Part shown: positions 6,954 through 15,666 of the stretch, one piece after another | Layout of the letters: each line of letters opens with the position of its first letter | Position numbering within the stretch: the stretch's first letter is position 1 | Source: Piscirickettsiaceae bacterium NZ-RLO1 | Lineage (GTDB): Bacteria > Pseudomonadota > Gammaproteobacteria > Piscirickettsiales > Piscirickettsiaceae | NCBI GenBank assembly: GCA_001644975.1 | Contig: LVCQ01000011.1 | Location: 1-41,191 of the forward strand | Direction: 5' to 3' | DNA length: 41,191 nt | Position numbers and translations under genes: made by a program | Notes under the pieces: generated by a model | Database searches by the model: none | What the model was told of the DNA's origin: nothing | Seen by the model: the letters and a program-made list of their open reading frames with translations, nothing else

Positions 6954-7382
6954 AGAAGTGGGCTGAGGACGTGCAACCTGCCTTGGTTGTAGCTCAGCTT
7001 CTAACTTAGCAATTTGCTCTTGTAATTTTTTATTGCCACCAGCATAAACCGTTGCTTTTTTCAGCATTTGCACAGCTTCCGCCGGCCGCTTCTGTGCTTT
7101 ACGAACCAGAGCAAACTCATACCACACCCCAGCATCTTGTGGAGCAAAACGTAAAGCTCGCTCTAAAGAAGAATTAGCATCATTTAACTCACCTGCTGCC
7201 AGCTGCCTTTGCGCCTGCTGCTTTAAAATTGCTGCAGGGCCTTCAGCAAGTACGGTTGGCGACACACCATCCACAGCGCCGACAGAAGCTGGCATCAAAT
7301 TATTCTGGGTATTAACACCACCGCCACACGCGCTGAGCAACGCACTCAATATGATCAGTATACTGTAATGAGAATATTTCAT
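6951..7382 (-). CDS. TPR-repeat lipoprotein encoded downstream of PBP1B
   Basis: This is a 143-residue predicted lipoprotein. A short N-terminus (MKYSHYS) and hydrophobic segment end in the lipobox L-S-A-C (Cys19), followed by GGG. The middle contains tetratricopeptide-like helices, with AAGELNDANSSLERALRFAPQD and then VWYEFALVRKAQKRPAEAVQMLKKA. This is one to two repeats, probably for protein-protein contact. The ATG at 7382 overlaps the mrcB stop as ATGA, so the two are translationally coupled. The context suggests a periplasmic or outer-membrane partner of PBP1B, analogous in position only to activator lipoproteins such as LpoB. LpoB homology is not visible. Confidence 0.8.
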   Translation of the reverse strand: MKYSHYSILIILSALLSACGGGVNTQNNLMPASVGAVDGVSPTVLAEGPAAILKQQAQRQLAAGELNDANSSLERALRFAPQDAGVWYEFALVRKAQKRPAEAVQMLKKATVYAGGNKKLQEQIAKLEAELQPRQVARPQPTS

Positions 7383-9721
7383 TGTGAACCAAATAACCCT
7401 TTGAGCCAATGCCACAAACCCTTGTTCTCAAGAGCGCCAGCTGCTGTTACCGTTGAGGATGCATCATCATTATCACCGATTCCACACCGAGAAACAAATT
7501 TAGGTCCATAATTCTTCATAAAAGGCACATAAACCGCATTCTCACAGCTCTGTTGGCTTAACAATCCGGTATGCTTATTCGCCCAAGCAAATTCAATATC
7601 TTCAGGCATGACCGGATTTAATGGCGTTGCATGCAAATCTTTCATTAACCAGGCCCACAGATGTCCTGCACCTTGTTGGCCATATAACCCTGATGAAGCA
7701 TAATCATCACGCCCTACCCAAACAACTGTTAATAAATTACCGGTAAAGCCAGCAAACCAGCCATCACGTAAGTTCTGACTACTGCCCGTTTTACCCGCAA
7801 AGTTCAATTCCTTAGGTAAAATTTGATACAACAAACGACCCGTACCCGTATCCCCTACTTGCTGCATCGCTCGTGTCAGTAAATAAATACCTGCTGGGTT
7901 AAATTGCTCCTTTACATTGATTGCATAACTACCAAGCACTTTTCCATCCATGTCAGTGACCGCTGTAATCGCTCTTAGCGGCATGCTAAAGCCTCCGCTG
8001 GCAATCGTTTCATACATGGTTGCCACCTGAAAAGGCGACAACGAATAGGCCCCAAGCAGGTTCGCCGGATAAGCCTGGATCGGCGCTTTAATACCCATAT
8101 GACGAATAGTATTCAACACATTAGCCAGCCCCACTTGCATACCCAGCCTCACACTTGCTTCGTTATACGAATGAGCTAAAGCAGTCATTAATGGCACTTT
8201 ACCATGGCTAATCAAAGAAGAATTCTTAGGTGACCAGACTTTACCATCTGGACCTTGAATGTAAATTGGCGCATCTTCAACCGGTGTTGCAAGATTATAT
8301 TGTTCAGGCTGCTCCAGCGCAGTTAAATAAATCGCTGGTTTAGTGATAGAGCCAATTGGCCGCTTAGCATCCAAAGCGCGATTGTAGCCATCATAGTTAG
8401 CATCTCGCCCACCGACAATAGCAAGCACCTGCGCACTGACCGGATCAACAATCACCGAAGCCGCCTCAAGTTTGCCTTGTTCCAAACTATATTGAGTTTC
8501 AAGGTTATTCAACCGTTTTTCTATCACTTGATTGGCAGTAGTTTGCACCCAGGGATTTAATGTCGTAAACACACGCAAGCCATCTTGAACAAGTTCTTTA
8601 TGGCTATAGTCTTGTTGCAATTGGCGCTCAACCAAATCCATAAAAGCCGGATAAGCCTCGCTGCCCCACTGTGATTGCATCGTCACCCCTAACGGTGCAG
8701 CTTGAGCGCTTTGTAGCTGTACTTTGGTAATCATTCCTTGCTGATACATCAACTGCAAAACTAGATTACGCCGCTTAAGCGCACGCTGAGGATGACGCTG
8801 AGGATTAAAATAAGAAGGGGCAGGAATGATCCCAACTAAGGTTGCAACTTCTGGTAAAGTGAGGCTGGACACCGGACGACCAAAGTAAAATAAACTGGCT
8901 AAGCCAAAGCCATGCACGCCATGGTTGCCATTTTGTCCCAAATACACCTCATTCATATATGCTTGTAAAATTTCATCTTTACTGTAATGAAAAGTTAGCA
9001 ACATGGCCATTGCCAAGCCTTGCAACTTGCGTGATAGCGTTTTTTTCTGCGTTAAAAATAAATTTTTAACCAGTTGTTGGGTAATGGTGCTACCACCTTG
9101 AACATAGCCTCCAGCTAAAACATCTGTGACCAGCGCGCGTACAATACCACGAAATGAAATACCCCAATTTTGATAAAAACTACGATCTTCAGAGGCTAGC
9201 AGTGCTTGTTTTAAGAATACCGGCATCTTGTTGATAGGAACAAAAACCCGTGCGCCTTTTTTAGTCGGATAGATACCACCAATTAACTGAGGATCAAGAC
9301 GAAAGAGTGCTAATGGCTTTTGTGTTTGAGCATCGTTGAGCTCACTCACCTGACCATTCTCAATGGCAAGCTCAATTTTAGTGGCCTGCTGACGCAGACC
9401 ATCCCAAAAATCAAACGTACGTACATAAACAGTAAACCGGCCTGCATTCTCAATATAGTTGCCAGGCACATTCGGCTTGGCAGTGCGATGATAGCCTAAC
9501 CGTGATAGTGTATAAATCAGCTGCTCTTTTTTTAGCGCCGCACCTTTGAAAAGCTCTAAGGGAGCAGCATACACCTGTGCTGGAATTTGTGCAGTTTTAA
9601 TATCAAATTGGTGCGTGACGATATAATTACAATAAAAAATAAAGGCAACAACAAAAATAATAAAAACAAGTGATACCCTTAAAAGTAAGGATAACCAAAA
9701 ACGAGGCTTTAAAAAAAACAT
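7379..9721 (-). CDS. mrcB: Penicillin-binding protein 1B, bifunctional peptidoglycan synthase
   Basis: This 780-residue class A PBP polymerises lipid II and cross-links peptidoglycan in the periplasm. A short cytoplasmic tail leads to a membrane helix (about residues 11-32). A UB2H-type region with YTLSRLGY and YIENAGRFTVYVR is specific to PBP1B rather than 1A. The GT51 glycosyltransferase has catalytic Glu178 in SEDRSFY and GGSTITQQLVKN. The transpeptidase has S458-I-T-K461, S518-Y-N520 and K644-T-G646. All catalytic motifs are intact. The gene diverges from pcnB and is followed by an overlapping TPR lipoprotein gene. AGGGTG lies before the ATG. Confidence 0.96.
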   Translation of the reverse strand: MFFLKPRFWLSLLLRVSLVFIIFVVAFIFYCNYIVTHQFDIKTAQIPAQVYAAPLELFKGAALKKEQLIYTLSRLGYHRTAKPNVPGNYIENAGRFTVYVRTFDFWDGLRQQATKIELAIENGQVSELNDAQTQKPLALFRLDPQLIGGIYPTKKGARVFVPINKMPVFLKQALLASEDRSFYQNWGISFRGIVRALVTDVLAGGYVQGGSTITQQLVKNLFLTQKKTLSRKLQGLAMAMLLTFHYSKDEILQAYMNEVYLGQNGNHGVHGFGLASLFYFGRPVSSLTLPEVATLVGIIPAPSYFNPQRHPQRALKRRNLVLQLMYQQGMITKVQLQSAQAAPLGVTMQSQWGSEAYPAFMDLVERQLQQDYSHKELVQDGLRVFTTLNPWVQTTANQVIEKRLNNLETQYSLEQGKLEAASVIVDPVSAQVLAIVGGRDANYDGYNRALDAKRPIGSITKPAIYLTALEQPEQYNLATPVEDAPIYIQGPDGKVWSPKNSSLISHGKVPLMTALAHSYNEASVRLGMQVGLANVLNTIRHMGIKAPIQAYPANLLGAYSLSPFQVATMYETIASGGFSMPLRAITAVTDMDGKVLGSYAINVKEQFNPAGIYLLTRAMQQVGDTGTGRLLYQILPKELNFAGKTGSSQNLRDGWFAGFTGNLLTVVWVGRDDYASSGLYGQQGAGHLWAWLMKDLHATPLNPVMPEDIEFAWANKHTGLLSQQSCENAVYVPFMKNYGPKFVSRCGIGDNDDASSTVTAAGALENKGLWHWLKGLFGSQ

Positions 9722-9807
9722 GTTAAGACACCCTGCCTTTCTCTACTTCTATCTATAAATTCAACATCGTTTTGGCCTACACTAGCGAGATTCTACCGCT
9801 TCCCCGT

Positions 9808-9835
9808 TTGCAGATCACCAACAATCTAGTAAAAT
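9808..9835 (+). promoter_or_regulatory. Candidate sigma70 promoter for pcnB-folK
   Basis: TTGCAG (9808-9813) and TAAAAT (9830-9835) are separated by 16 bases in the divergent mrcB/pcnB gap, about 55 bases before the pcnB ATG. The -10 matches five of six consensus bases; the -35 is weak. Confidence 0.4.
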
Positions 9836-9889
9836 GCGCCAAATACATTATTGTGTCAACGATCACAAATTAGAGCAATTTTAAACAGA

Positions 9890-11299
9890 ATGAGTAAATT
9901 AACACGTGGTATTCGCCGCTTACTACGCCCCTTCAAAAAAAACACAGGCACGCTGCCAAGGCGCATCAAGGCATCTGGCCTCAATTTTAACCATCAAGCC
10001 ATTTCAGCAAATGCGATCAAAGTAGTCCGCCGCCTTCAAGAGCATGGCTATGAAGCTTACCTCGTCGGTGGCTGTATTCGCGATCTACTCATTGGCCAAA
10101 CACCCAAAGATTTTGATGTTGTCACCAGCGCACACCCGGACCAAATCAACAAGATATTCCGTAATTGTCGACTGATTGGCCGGCGTTTTCGCTTAGCGCA
10201 TATTTACTTTAGCGGTGAAATTATCGAAGTCGCTACTTTTAGGGCAGGTACAGTCACCCAAAAGACTGAGGCAAATAATGAGCACTCACACCGCAAAACA
10301 GAAAATGGGCAAATCATCCGAGATAATATTTACGGGACCTTAGCCGATGATGTCTGGCGTCGCGATTTTACCATCAATGCACTTTACTATGATCCCATTG
10401 GCAATGTTATCCTCGATTATGTTGATGGTTTAAATGACATTCAAAACAGCAACATTCGCATGATCGGTGACCCTGAACAACGCTATCAAGAAGATCCGGT
10501 ACGCATGCTACGCGCAGTCCGCTTTGCTTGTAAATTAGCTTTCAATATCGAGCAACACACCGCAGCACCGATTACAGAACTTGCTAAACTGATAGAAGCC
10601 GTTCCTGCAGCGCGTTTATTTGAAGAGACCAATAAGCTCTTTTTATCCGGCTATGCAGAACAAACCCTGCGCCAGCTGCGTCATTATCACTTATTTGCAA
10701 GGCTTTATCCAAGCATTCACGCTGTTTTAGCCGCAGGTCATGAGCCTCATGCTGAGCGCTTACTAAACTCAGCAATGCAAGATACGGATAAACGGGTTGC
10801 TCAAAATAAACCGGTCACCCCAGCATATTTGCTTGCCGTCTTCTTATGGTACCCCCTTAAAGTCCGCGAATATGAGCTGATTAATAATAATATTCCTCCC
10901 TATAAGGCCTTTCACCAGGCGTGTCATGAAATTATTTCTGCACAACTACGCTCTATTGCAGTGCCTAAGCGCCTACTTGCAACAACCAAAGACATTTGGC
11001 TAATGCAGCCCCGTTTTGAGCATCGTCAGGGTAAACGACCATTGCGCCTACTAGAGCAACCTAAATTCCGCGCTGCCTATGACTTTTTGTACTTGCGCGC
11101 ACGCTCAGGCGAACCCGTTCAAGAACTGGCTGAATGGTGGAACCATTTTCAGCAAGCAGATGACAACCAACAACAAAAGTTGATTTCAACGAAAGGTGAA
11201 GGCACCGGGCGCCATTTACAGCGTAAACGTCGTCGCCGCAGAAAACCTACAGATAAAGATAAGCAACAAGTGACCGTGAAAAAGGATTCGTCCTTATGA
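9890..11299 (+). CDS. pcnB: Poly(A) polymerase I
   Basis: PcnB adds 3' poly(A) tails that promote RNA decay. The 469-residue protein has the class II nucleotidyltransferase core: VGGCIRDLLIG (residues 59-69) and the metal-binding K-D-F-D-V (D74, D76). FRNCRLIGRRFRLAH is the stretch that separates poly(A) polymerase from CCA-adding enzymes, and RRDFTINAL and RMLRAVRFACKL follow. The C-terminus is strongly basic (RKRRRRRKP), as usual for PcnB RNA-binding tails. I chose the ATG at 9890, which leaves a typical N-terminal extension; the alternative TTG at 9851 has no support. The stop overlaps folK as ATGA, the common gammaproteobacterial pcnB-folK pair. Confidence 0.95.
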   Translation: MSKLTRGIRRLLRPFKKNTGTLPRRIKASGLNFNHQAISANAIKVVRRLQEHGYEAYLVGGCIRDLLIGQTPKDFDVVTSAHPDQINKIFRNCRLIGRRFRLAHIYFSGEIIEVATFRAGTVTQKTEANNEHSHRKTENGQIIRDNIYGTLADDVWRRDFTINALYYDPIGNVILDYVDGLNDIQNSNIRMIGDPEQRYQEDPVRMLRAVRFACKLAFNIEQHTAAPITELAKLIEAVPAARLFEETNKLFLSGYAEQTLRQLRHYHLFARLYPSIHAVLAAGHEPHAERLLNSAMQDTDKRVAQNKPVTPAYLLAVFLWYPLKVREYELINNNIPPYKAFHQACHEIISAQLRSIAVPKRLLATTKDIWLMQPRFEHRQGKRPLRLLEQPKFRAAYDFLYLRARSGEPVQELAEWWNHFQQADDNQQQKLISTKGEGTGRHLQRKRRRRRKPTDKDKQQVTVKKDSSL

Positions 11300-11790
11300 A
11301 CACAACATCACTTTGCTTTATTGCCTTAGGCAGTAATCTGAACTCACCGCTTCAACAGGTGCAATCCGCTGTTAAAGAACTGGCTCAACAGGATCATATC
11401 ACTTTAATACAGCGCTCAAGTTGGTATTTATCAAAGCCACTCGGTCCACAAGACCAACCTGATTTTATCAACGGTGTCATCAGCATAACTACAGAGCTTA
11501 CCCCGCTGGCTCTATTAGATACACTACAAACGCTAGAGCATGCACATGGGCGTGCACGCACACAGCACTGGGGGCCACGAACGCTGGATCTGGACCTATT
11601 GCTTTACGGACAGCAGATTGAGCAGTGCGAACGACTGGCACTACCTCATCCACAGATGCTAAGACGTAATTTTGTCTTGCTACCCTTATATGAGATTGCC
11701 CCCAAACTGATTTTGCCAGGCGGAACAGCCCTTGAAAAATTCATCGATTCATCACTGAATACAAATATCGAAAGGCTGCAGCAATATTAA
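11296..11790 (+). CDS. folK: 2-amino-4-hydroxy-6-hydroxymethyldihydropteridine pyrophosphokinase
   Basis: HPPK transfers pyrophosphate from ATP to 6-hydroxymethyl-7,8-dihydropterin, the step after FolB in folate synthesis. The 164-residue protein has the N-terminal ALGSNL motif, the pterin-contacting S-S-W-Y and DFINGV region, and the HPPK signature GPRTLDLDLLLYG with the two metal-binding aspartates. PHPQMLRRNFVLLPL follows. It overlaps the pcnB stop by four bases (ATGA), so translation is coupled. It is complete and ordinary. Confidence 0.95.
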   Translation: MNTTSLCFIALGSNLNSPLQQVQSAVKELAQQDHITLIQRSSWYLSKPLGPQDQPDFINGVISITTELTPLALLDTLQTLEHAHGRARTQHWGPRTLDLDLLLYGQQIEQCERLALPHPQMLRRNFVLLPLYEIAPKLILPGGTALEKFIDSSLNTNIERLQQY

Positions 11791-11795
11791 AATAA

Positions 11796-11823
11796 TTTTT
11801 ATTAATCAATAAATTAATAAAAA
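11796..11823. repeat. AT-only inverted repeat after folK
   Basis: TTTTTATTAAT (11796-11806) pairs perfectly with ATTAATAAAAA (11813-11823) around a 6-base loop, six bases after the folK stop. Its stem is all A-T, so it is a weak terminator at best. The rest of the 190-base gap before phaA is AT-rich, with no promoter I can assign confidently. Confidence 0.45.
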
Positions 11824-11986
11824 TATTCATATATAAAAAAATAAGTTAATTAACTGACTATGTTGCAAATTTTCCTTTTTTATTCATCGAATATTTAGTC
11901 CTAGCACCCTGTTTATTTTTCTGTTACTCTTGCTTCAAACTTAAAGGATTCCATAAATTTCAGACATTTTTTTAGGAGGGATGAGA

Positions 11987-13164
11987 ATGCGTGATGTCGT
12001 TATCGTAGCCGCTGGGCGCACTGCAATTGGTGCCTTTGGCCAAAGTCTAGAAACTATATCAGCAACTACATTAGGCGCTACTGTAATTAAAGGCTTACTA
12101 GAAAAAATAAAACTTTCTGCAAGCCAAGTCGATGAAGTGATTCTCGGTCAGGTCCTAACCGCAGGCAGTGGACAAAATCCAGCACGCCAAACTGCACTTG
12201 AAGCAGGGCTTAGTGAAACCACGCCAGCGCTTACCATCAATAAAGTCTGTGGTTCTGGATTAAAGTCAGTGCAACTCGCCATTCAAGCTATTCGCTGCCA
12301 TGATGCAGATGTGATTATTGCCGGTGGCCAGGAAAATATGAGCGCCTCTCCTCATGTGCTCGCGAAATCGCGCAATGGCTTTCGTATGGGTAATGCCGAG
12401 CTCACAGATACCATGATCAAAGATGGTCTATGGTGCGCAATGAATGATTTTCATATGGGTGTGACCGCAGAAAACCTTGCTGAAAAATACAGCTTAACCC
12501 GTGAAGAACAGGATCAATTTGCTGCACTCTCCCAACAAAAAGCAGAAGAAGCAATAAAAGCAGGACGCTTTAAAGATGAAATTATTCCAATAGAAATTCC
12601 ACAGCGTAAAAAGATCCAATTATTTTTGCTGAAGATGAGTTCCCACGTGCAGGCTGTACTGCCGAAGGCTTAGGCAAGCTACGTGCAGCATTTAAAAAAG
12701 ACGGCACGGTCACCGCAGGTAACGCCTCAGGCATTAACGATGGTGCAGCAGCAGTTATTTTAATGAGCAAAGAGAAAGCCACAGAGCTTGGCCTGCCGAT
12801 TCTTGCAACCATTAAGGCCTATGCAAGTGCTGGCGTTGACCCGAAAATTATGGGAATCGGTCCAGTTCCTGCAACACAAGCTTGCCTTGAAAAAGCGGGT
12901 TGGAATATTGATGATTTAGACCTTGTTGAGGCCAACGAAGCCTTTGCTGCACAAGCGCTGGCTGTTGGTAAAGAGCTGGAATTTAACTTAGACAAAGTCA
13001 ATGTTAACGGCGGTGCCATTGCCTTAGGCCACCCCATTGGGGCATCAGGTGCTCGCATTCTCGTCACTTTAATTCATGAAATGATCAAACGTGATGCCAA
13101 GCGTGGCCTAGCTACCCTGTGTATCGGTGGTGGCCAAGGCACAGCTCTAGCTATTGAGCGCTAA
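11987..13164 (+). pseudogene. phaA: Acetyl-CoA acetyltransferase (beta-ketothiolase) phaA, interrupted by a frameshift
   Basis: PhaA condenses two acetyl-CoA to acetoacetyl-CoA, the first step to polyhydroxybutyrate. Reading from the ATG at 11987 (AGGAGGG six bases upstream) gives a normal thiolase start, the active-site Cys88 in NKVCGSG, and GGQENMS. After IPQRKK the frame goes wrong and ends at 12673 (228 residues). The other frame continues without loss: [12 protein letters not shown], then [20 protein letters not shown] (catalytic His) and CIGGGQG (second catalytic Cys), ending at 13164. The break is in the A-run at 12608-12612: five A's are present where six would give R-K-K-D-P. With that base restored the protein is 392-393 residues, the normal length. 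It could be a real mutation or a homopolymer error. Confidence 0.9.
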
Positions 13165-13251
13165 ATACAGCGCTCCTAACAGCTTAAGTTTATCGCAATA
13201 ATTAATAATTTATATCAAGCAAGAAAGATAATACATTAAGGATTAATCATT

Positions 13252-14004
13252 ATGTCAGATCAAAAAGTAGCACTGATTACCGGCGGCATGGGTGGTATCG
13301 GTGTTTACATCGCACGTAAGCTCGCCGATGAAGGCAATCAAGTCATCGTGACGTATAACAGTGGTGGGCCAAACAGCGAACGTGCACAACATTGGCTAGC
13401 GGAGCAAGAAGCTCAAGGCTATCGCTTTAATGCGTTATTTTGCAATGTCAGTGATTTTAACTCTTGCAAAGAAATGATTGATGATATTATCAGTCGTTAT
13501 GGTCGAATCGATATTTTAGTTAATAATGCGGGAATTACTCGTGATGCCCAATTAAAAAAAATGACCCAGGATGCGTGGCAAACAGTGATGCAAACCAACC
13601 TTGATAGTGTTTTCAATATGACTCGTAATGTCATTAATACGATGATAGATCATGGTTATGGCCGCATTATTAATATTTCTTCTATTAATGGTCAAAAAGG
13701 CCAATTTGGCCAAGCCAATTACTCTGCAGCTAAAGCAGGTATGCACGGTTTTACCAAGGCCGTCGCTCAAGAAGTTGCACGTAAAGGCATTACCGTTAAT
13801 ACTATTTCTCCAGGCTACATTGGTACAGATATGGTCATGGCGATTCGTGAAGATATTCGTGAGCAAATCATTGCAGGCATTCCTGTCGGTCGTTTAGGAA
13901 AACCTGAAGAAATTGCCAAAGCTGTTGCTTACTTGGCCTGTGAAGAGGCGGGTTTTATCACCGGTAGTAATTTAGCCATCAACGGTGGCCAGCACATGTG
14001 CTAG
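13252..14004 (+). CDS. phaB: Acetoacetyl-CoA reductase (NADPH)
   Basis: PhaB reduces acetoacetyl-CoA to (R)-3-hydroxybutyryl-CoA, the monomer for PHB synthase. The 250-residue SDR has TGGMGGIG, NNAGITRD, and the catalytic Ser in NISSINGQKGQFGQ followed by Y-S-A-A-K. The latter stretch and the C-terminal INGGQHM are PhaB hallmarks that separate it from FabG. SPGYIGTDMV is also typical. The gene follows phaA by 87 bases and is followed by a GC-rich hairpin, so phaA-phaB likely form one transcript. It is intact, unlike phaA. Confidence 0.94.
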   Translation: MSDQKVALITGGMGGIGVYIARKLADEGNQVIVTYNSGGPNSERAQHWLAEQEAQGYRFNALFCNVSDFNSCKEMIDDIISRYGRIDILVNNAGITRDAQLKKMTQDAWQTVMQTNLDSVFNMTRNVINTMIDHGYGRIINISSINGQKGQFGQANYSAAKAGMHGFTKAVAQEVARKGITVNTISPGYIGTDMVMAIREDIREQIIAGIPVGRLGKPEEIAKAVAYLACEEAGFITGSNLAINGGQHMC

Positions 14005-14020
14005 TGAGTGATAACTCGGC

Positions 14021-14040
14021 GGCGGCATGCCGCCATTTTG
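14021..14040 (+). terminator. Hairpin terminator after phaB
   Basis: The perfect palindrome GGCGGCATGCCGCC (14021-14034) forms a short GC stem, followed by ATTTTG and further T-rich sequence. It lies 16 bases after the phaB stop and before phaR, so it may separate phaAB from phaR or only partly stop transcription. Confidence 0.6.
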
Positions 14041-14084
14041 CTATTTGTTTTATTGTTTTTATTGCTTTTAAAGAGTAGGTGATT

Positions 14085-14594
14085 ATGAGTGAGAATATTC
14101 GCATTATCAAAAAATATCCAAACCGTCGTTTATATGACACATCGATCAGCAGCTATATTACTTTAAATGATGTGCGACAACTGGTGGTTGATTGCGTAAA
14201 ATTCCAAGTCATTGATGCTCGTTCGAAAGATGATTTAACCCATACAACCTTGCTACAAATTATTAATGAGCAGGAAGATAAGGGCGCACCGATGTTTTCC
14301 ACTCAAATACTAGAAAATATCATTCGATTTTATGGTAATTCCATGCAAGATTTTGCCCGCGGTTATCTAGATCGCAGCATGGCGCTTTTTGTTGAACAAC
14401 AAAACTCAATTAAAGATAAAGTTGAAAACCTCGTCAATTCAACACCCAACCCGATGAATATGAACCAACAACTTTTCTCAACATTCAGTGAAATGGCGCA
14501 GTCTAATTTAAATATGTGGTCAGAAATGCAAAAGAATTTTCAAAGCGTCGCGAAAACTACAGCCAATCCCACTGAAAAAGAAGAAGAAAATTAA
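14085..14594 (+). CDS. phaR: PhaR polyhydroxyalkanoate synthesis repressor
   Basis: PhaR is a DNA-binding repressor that also senses PHB granules: it represses phasin genes until polymer forms. This is not the class IV synthase subunit of the same name. The 169-residue protein carries the N-terminal PHB/PHA accumulation DNA-binding domain with its signature IIKKYPNRRLYDT, then VIDARSKDDLTH and LLQIINEQE. The C-terminal part is Met-, Asn- and Gln-rich with an acidic tail (KEEEEN), likely for granule or oligomer contact. The ATG at 14085 is preferred over the GTG at 14079. Its position between phaB and two phasin genes is the usual arrangement. Confidence 0.93.
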   Translation: MSENIRIIKKYPNRRLYDTSISSYITLNDVRQLVVDCVKFQVIDARSKDDLTHTTLLQIINEQEDKGAPMFSTQILENIIRFYGNSMQDFARGYLDRSMALFVEQQNSIKDKVENLVNSTPNPMNMNQQLFSTFSEMAQSNLNMWSEMQKNFQSVAKTTANPTEKEEEN

Positions 14595-14627
14595 AGCAAC
14601 TAAAATATAGCTCAAATAACCAAGCTA

Positions 14628-14657
14628 TTGACAGCAAAAGAAAAACACTCATACTAA
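14628..14657 (+). promoter_or_regulatory. Candidate promoter for the first phasin gene
   Basis: A perfect TTGACA at 14628-14633 is followed 18 bases later by TACTAA. The same core, TATTGACAG, occurs before the second phasin gene at 15204, which suggests similar promoters. An 11-base inverted repeat (GGATA-A-TATCC) lies downstream, between here and the start codon. Confidence 0.5.
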
Positions 14658-14724
14658 TATACCAGGATAATATCCCAAGCTCTTCAGTCTTAGGATATAG
14701 CATATAACACAAGGAGCTTTGTCC

Positions 14725-15135
14725 ATGTATCAAGATTTTTTTTCACAGTGGAATGAAAAAGCCAAAAATAGCTTCACTCCTCTGATTGAACTTAACCAAC
14801 TGTTCACTCGCACCACTGAGCGCTTAACGCATCAACATATTGAAGCAACCAATGAATTCTTTAGCAATAGCGTCGAACAGTTTTCTACCTTTAAAGATGT
14901 AAAATCTGCTGAAAGCTTTATAAATTTACAAAGCCAAGCCATGAATAAAGTTAATGAAAAAGTTCAAGCAAATACTCAGCAGGCTCTCGATCTTTTTAAT
15001 ACAACGCTCAAAGAGTACCACGCCTGGTTAGAAAAGTATGGCTTTGCTCCCTTTAACTTTAACAACTCACAAATATTGCAGTCTGTTGAAACAAAGCCAG
15101 CATCAAAAGCCGGTGGAAAAAAAACGGCTGCCTAA
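14725..15135 (+). CDS. phaP: Phasin family protein, copy 1
   Basis: Phasins coat PHB granules and control their size and number. This 136-residue, helix-rich, amphipathic protein has a phasin-like pattern (MYQDFFSQWNEKAK, later EQFSTFKDVKSAESFINLQ, then NEKVQANTQQALDLFN). It lacks cysteines and a signal peptide. The C-terminal tail is Ala/Lys-rich (SKAGGKKTAA), as in many phasins. The ATG at 14725 is preceded by AAGGAG at 8 bases. It is a tandem paralogue of the next gene, sharing the M-x-x-D-F-F start and E-F/K-D-V-K-x-x-E-D/S-F spacing. Confidence 0.85.
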   Translation: MYQDFFSQWNEKAKNSFTPLIELNQLFTRTTERLTHQHIEATNEFFSNSVEQFSTFKDVKSAESFINLQSQAMNKVNEKVQANTQQALDLFNTTLKEYHAWLEKYGFAPFNFNNSQILQSVETKPASKAGGKKTAA

Positions 15136-15150
15136 TCACTAGAAAACAAA

Positions 15151-15168
15151 GCCCTGCTTTTTTAGGGC
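15151..15168 (+). terminator. Weak hairpin between the two phasin genes
   Basis: GCCCT (15151-15155) and AGGGC (15164-15168) form a 5-bp stem, with the T-run located in the loop rather than after the stem. It may be a partial terminator or attenuator; confidence is low. Confidence 0.3.
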
Positions 15169-15203
15169 CTCTTATCTAATCAATTTGAAAATATTCCCAA
15201 CTT

Positions 15204-15258
15204 ATTGACAGTACAACAATTATCGGATAACCTTGCACTAACTAATAGTGCATTGCAC
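15204..15258 (+). promoter_or_regulatory. Candidate promoter with TGCAC operator repeats upstream of the second phasin gene
   Basis: TTGACA (15205-15210) lies 64 bases before the start codon; the -10 match downstream is poor. Between it and the ribosome binding site are three TGCAC half-sites forming two overlapping inverted repeats: TGCACTA-ACTAA-TAGTGCA (15234-15252) and GTGCA-T-TGCAC (15248-15258). PhaR of Paracoccus is known to bind TGC-rich inverted repeats at the phasin gene, so this is a plausible PhaR operator. That link is inference. Confidence 0.45.
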
Positions 15259-15273
15259 AAAAGGACAAATATC

Positions 15274-15621
15274 ATGCAAAACGATTTCTTCCAGCAATTC
15301 AATAAAGCTCAACAAAGTTTTATTAAACCTGCCGTTGGTTTTCAGCAGCTAACTAACCGCATCGTTGAACGTACTGTTCGTCAAAACCTTGAGATCGTCA
15401 ACGACTGTGTACAATCTTGGCAAAATCATTTTTCTGAATTTCAAAATGCCAAAAAGGTAGAAGATCTTTTTAATGTCCAAGCGAAATTTGCGACTGAAAC
15501 GAGCAATAAATTGGCGAACTACGCACAACAAGCTATGGATACTTGCATTCAATCCTCTAAAGATTGCAACAGCTGGTTTCAAGACGGCTTAACCGATATC
15601 AATACTAATCAAAAAAATTAA
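15274..15621 (+). CDS. phaP: Phasin family protein, copy 2
   Basis: This 115-residue granule-associated protein is paralogous to the preceding phasin: MQNDFFQQFNKAQQSF, then FSEFQNAKKVEDLFNVQ, then ANYAQQAMDTC. It is shorter and lacks the Ala/Lys tail. It contains cysteines (CVQ, DTC, DCN) that copy 1 does not have. The ATG at 15274 is supported by AAAGGAC at 8 bases; a longer TTG-initiated frame from 15205 overlaps the promoter and is rejected. A strong terminator follows. Two phasins with separate promoter-like sequences may serve different granule stages, but this is not shown. Confidence 0.83.
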   Translation: MQNDFFQQFNKAQQSFIKPAVGFQQLTNRIVERTVRQNLEIVNDCVQSWQNHFSEFQNAKKVEDLFNVQAKFATETSNKLANYAQQAMDTCIQSSKDCNSWFQDGLTDINTNQKN

Positions 15622-15666
15622 TATTATATATTTATACGTTACATTAATTTTCTACTGACTTTACCA

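Noticed and set aside
12608-12640. Programmed -1 frameshifting in phaA
   Set aside because: The site is T-AAA-AAG rather than the efficient A-AAA-AAG, and thiolases are not known to need it. A plain indel or sequencing error is simpler.
14085-14594. PhaR as the class IV PHA synthase subunit
   Set aside because: It carries the DNA-binding PHA accumulation signature IIKKYPNRRLYDT of the repressor; the synthase partner is the gene beside phaC.
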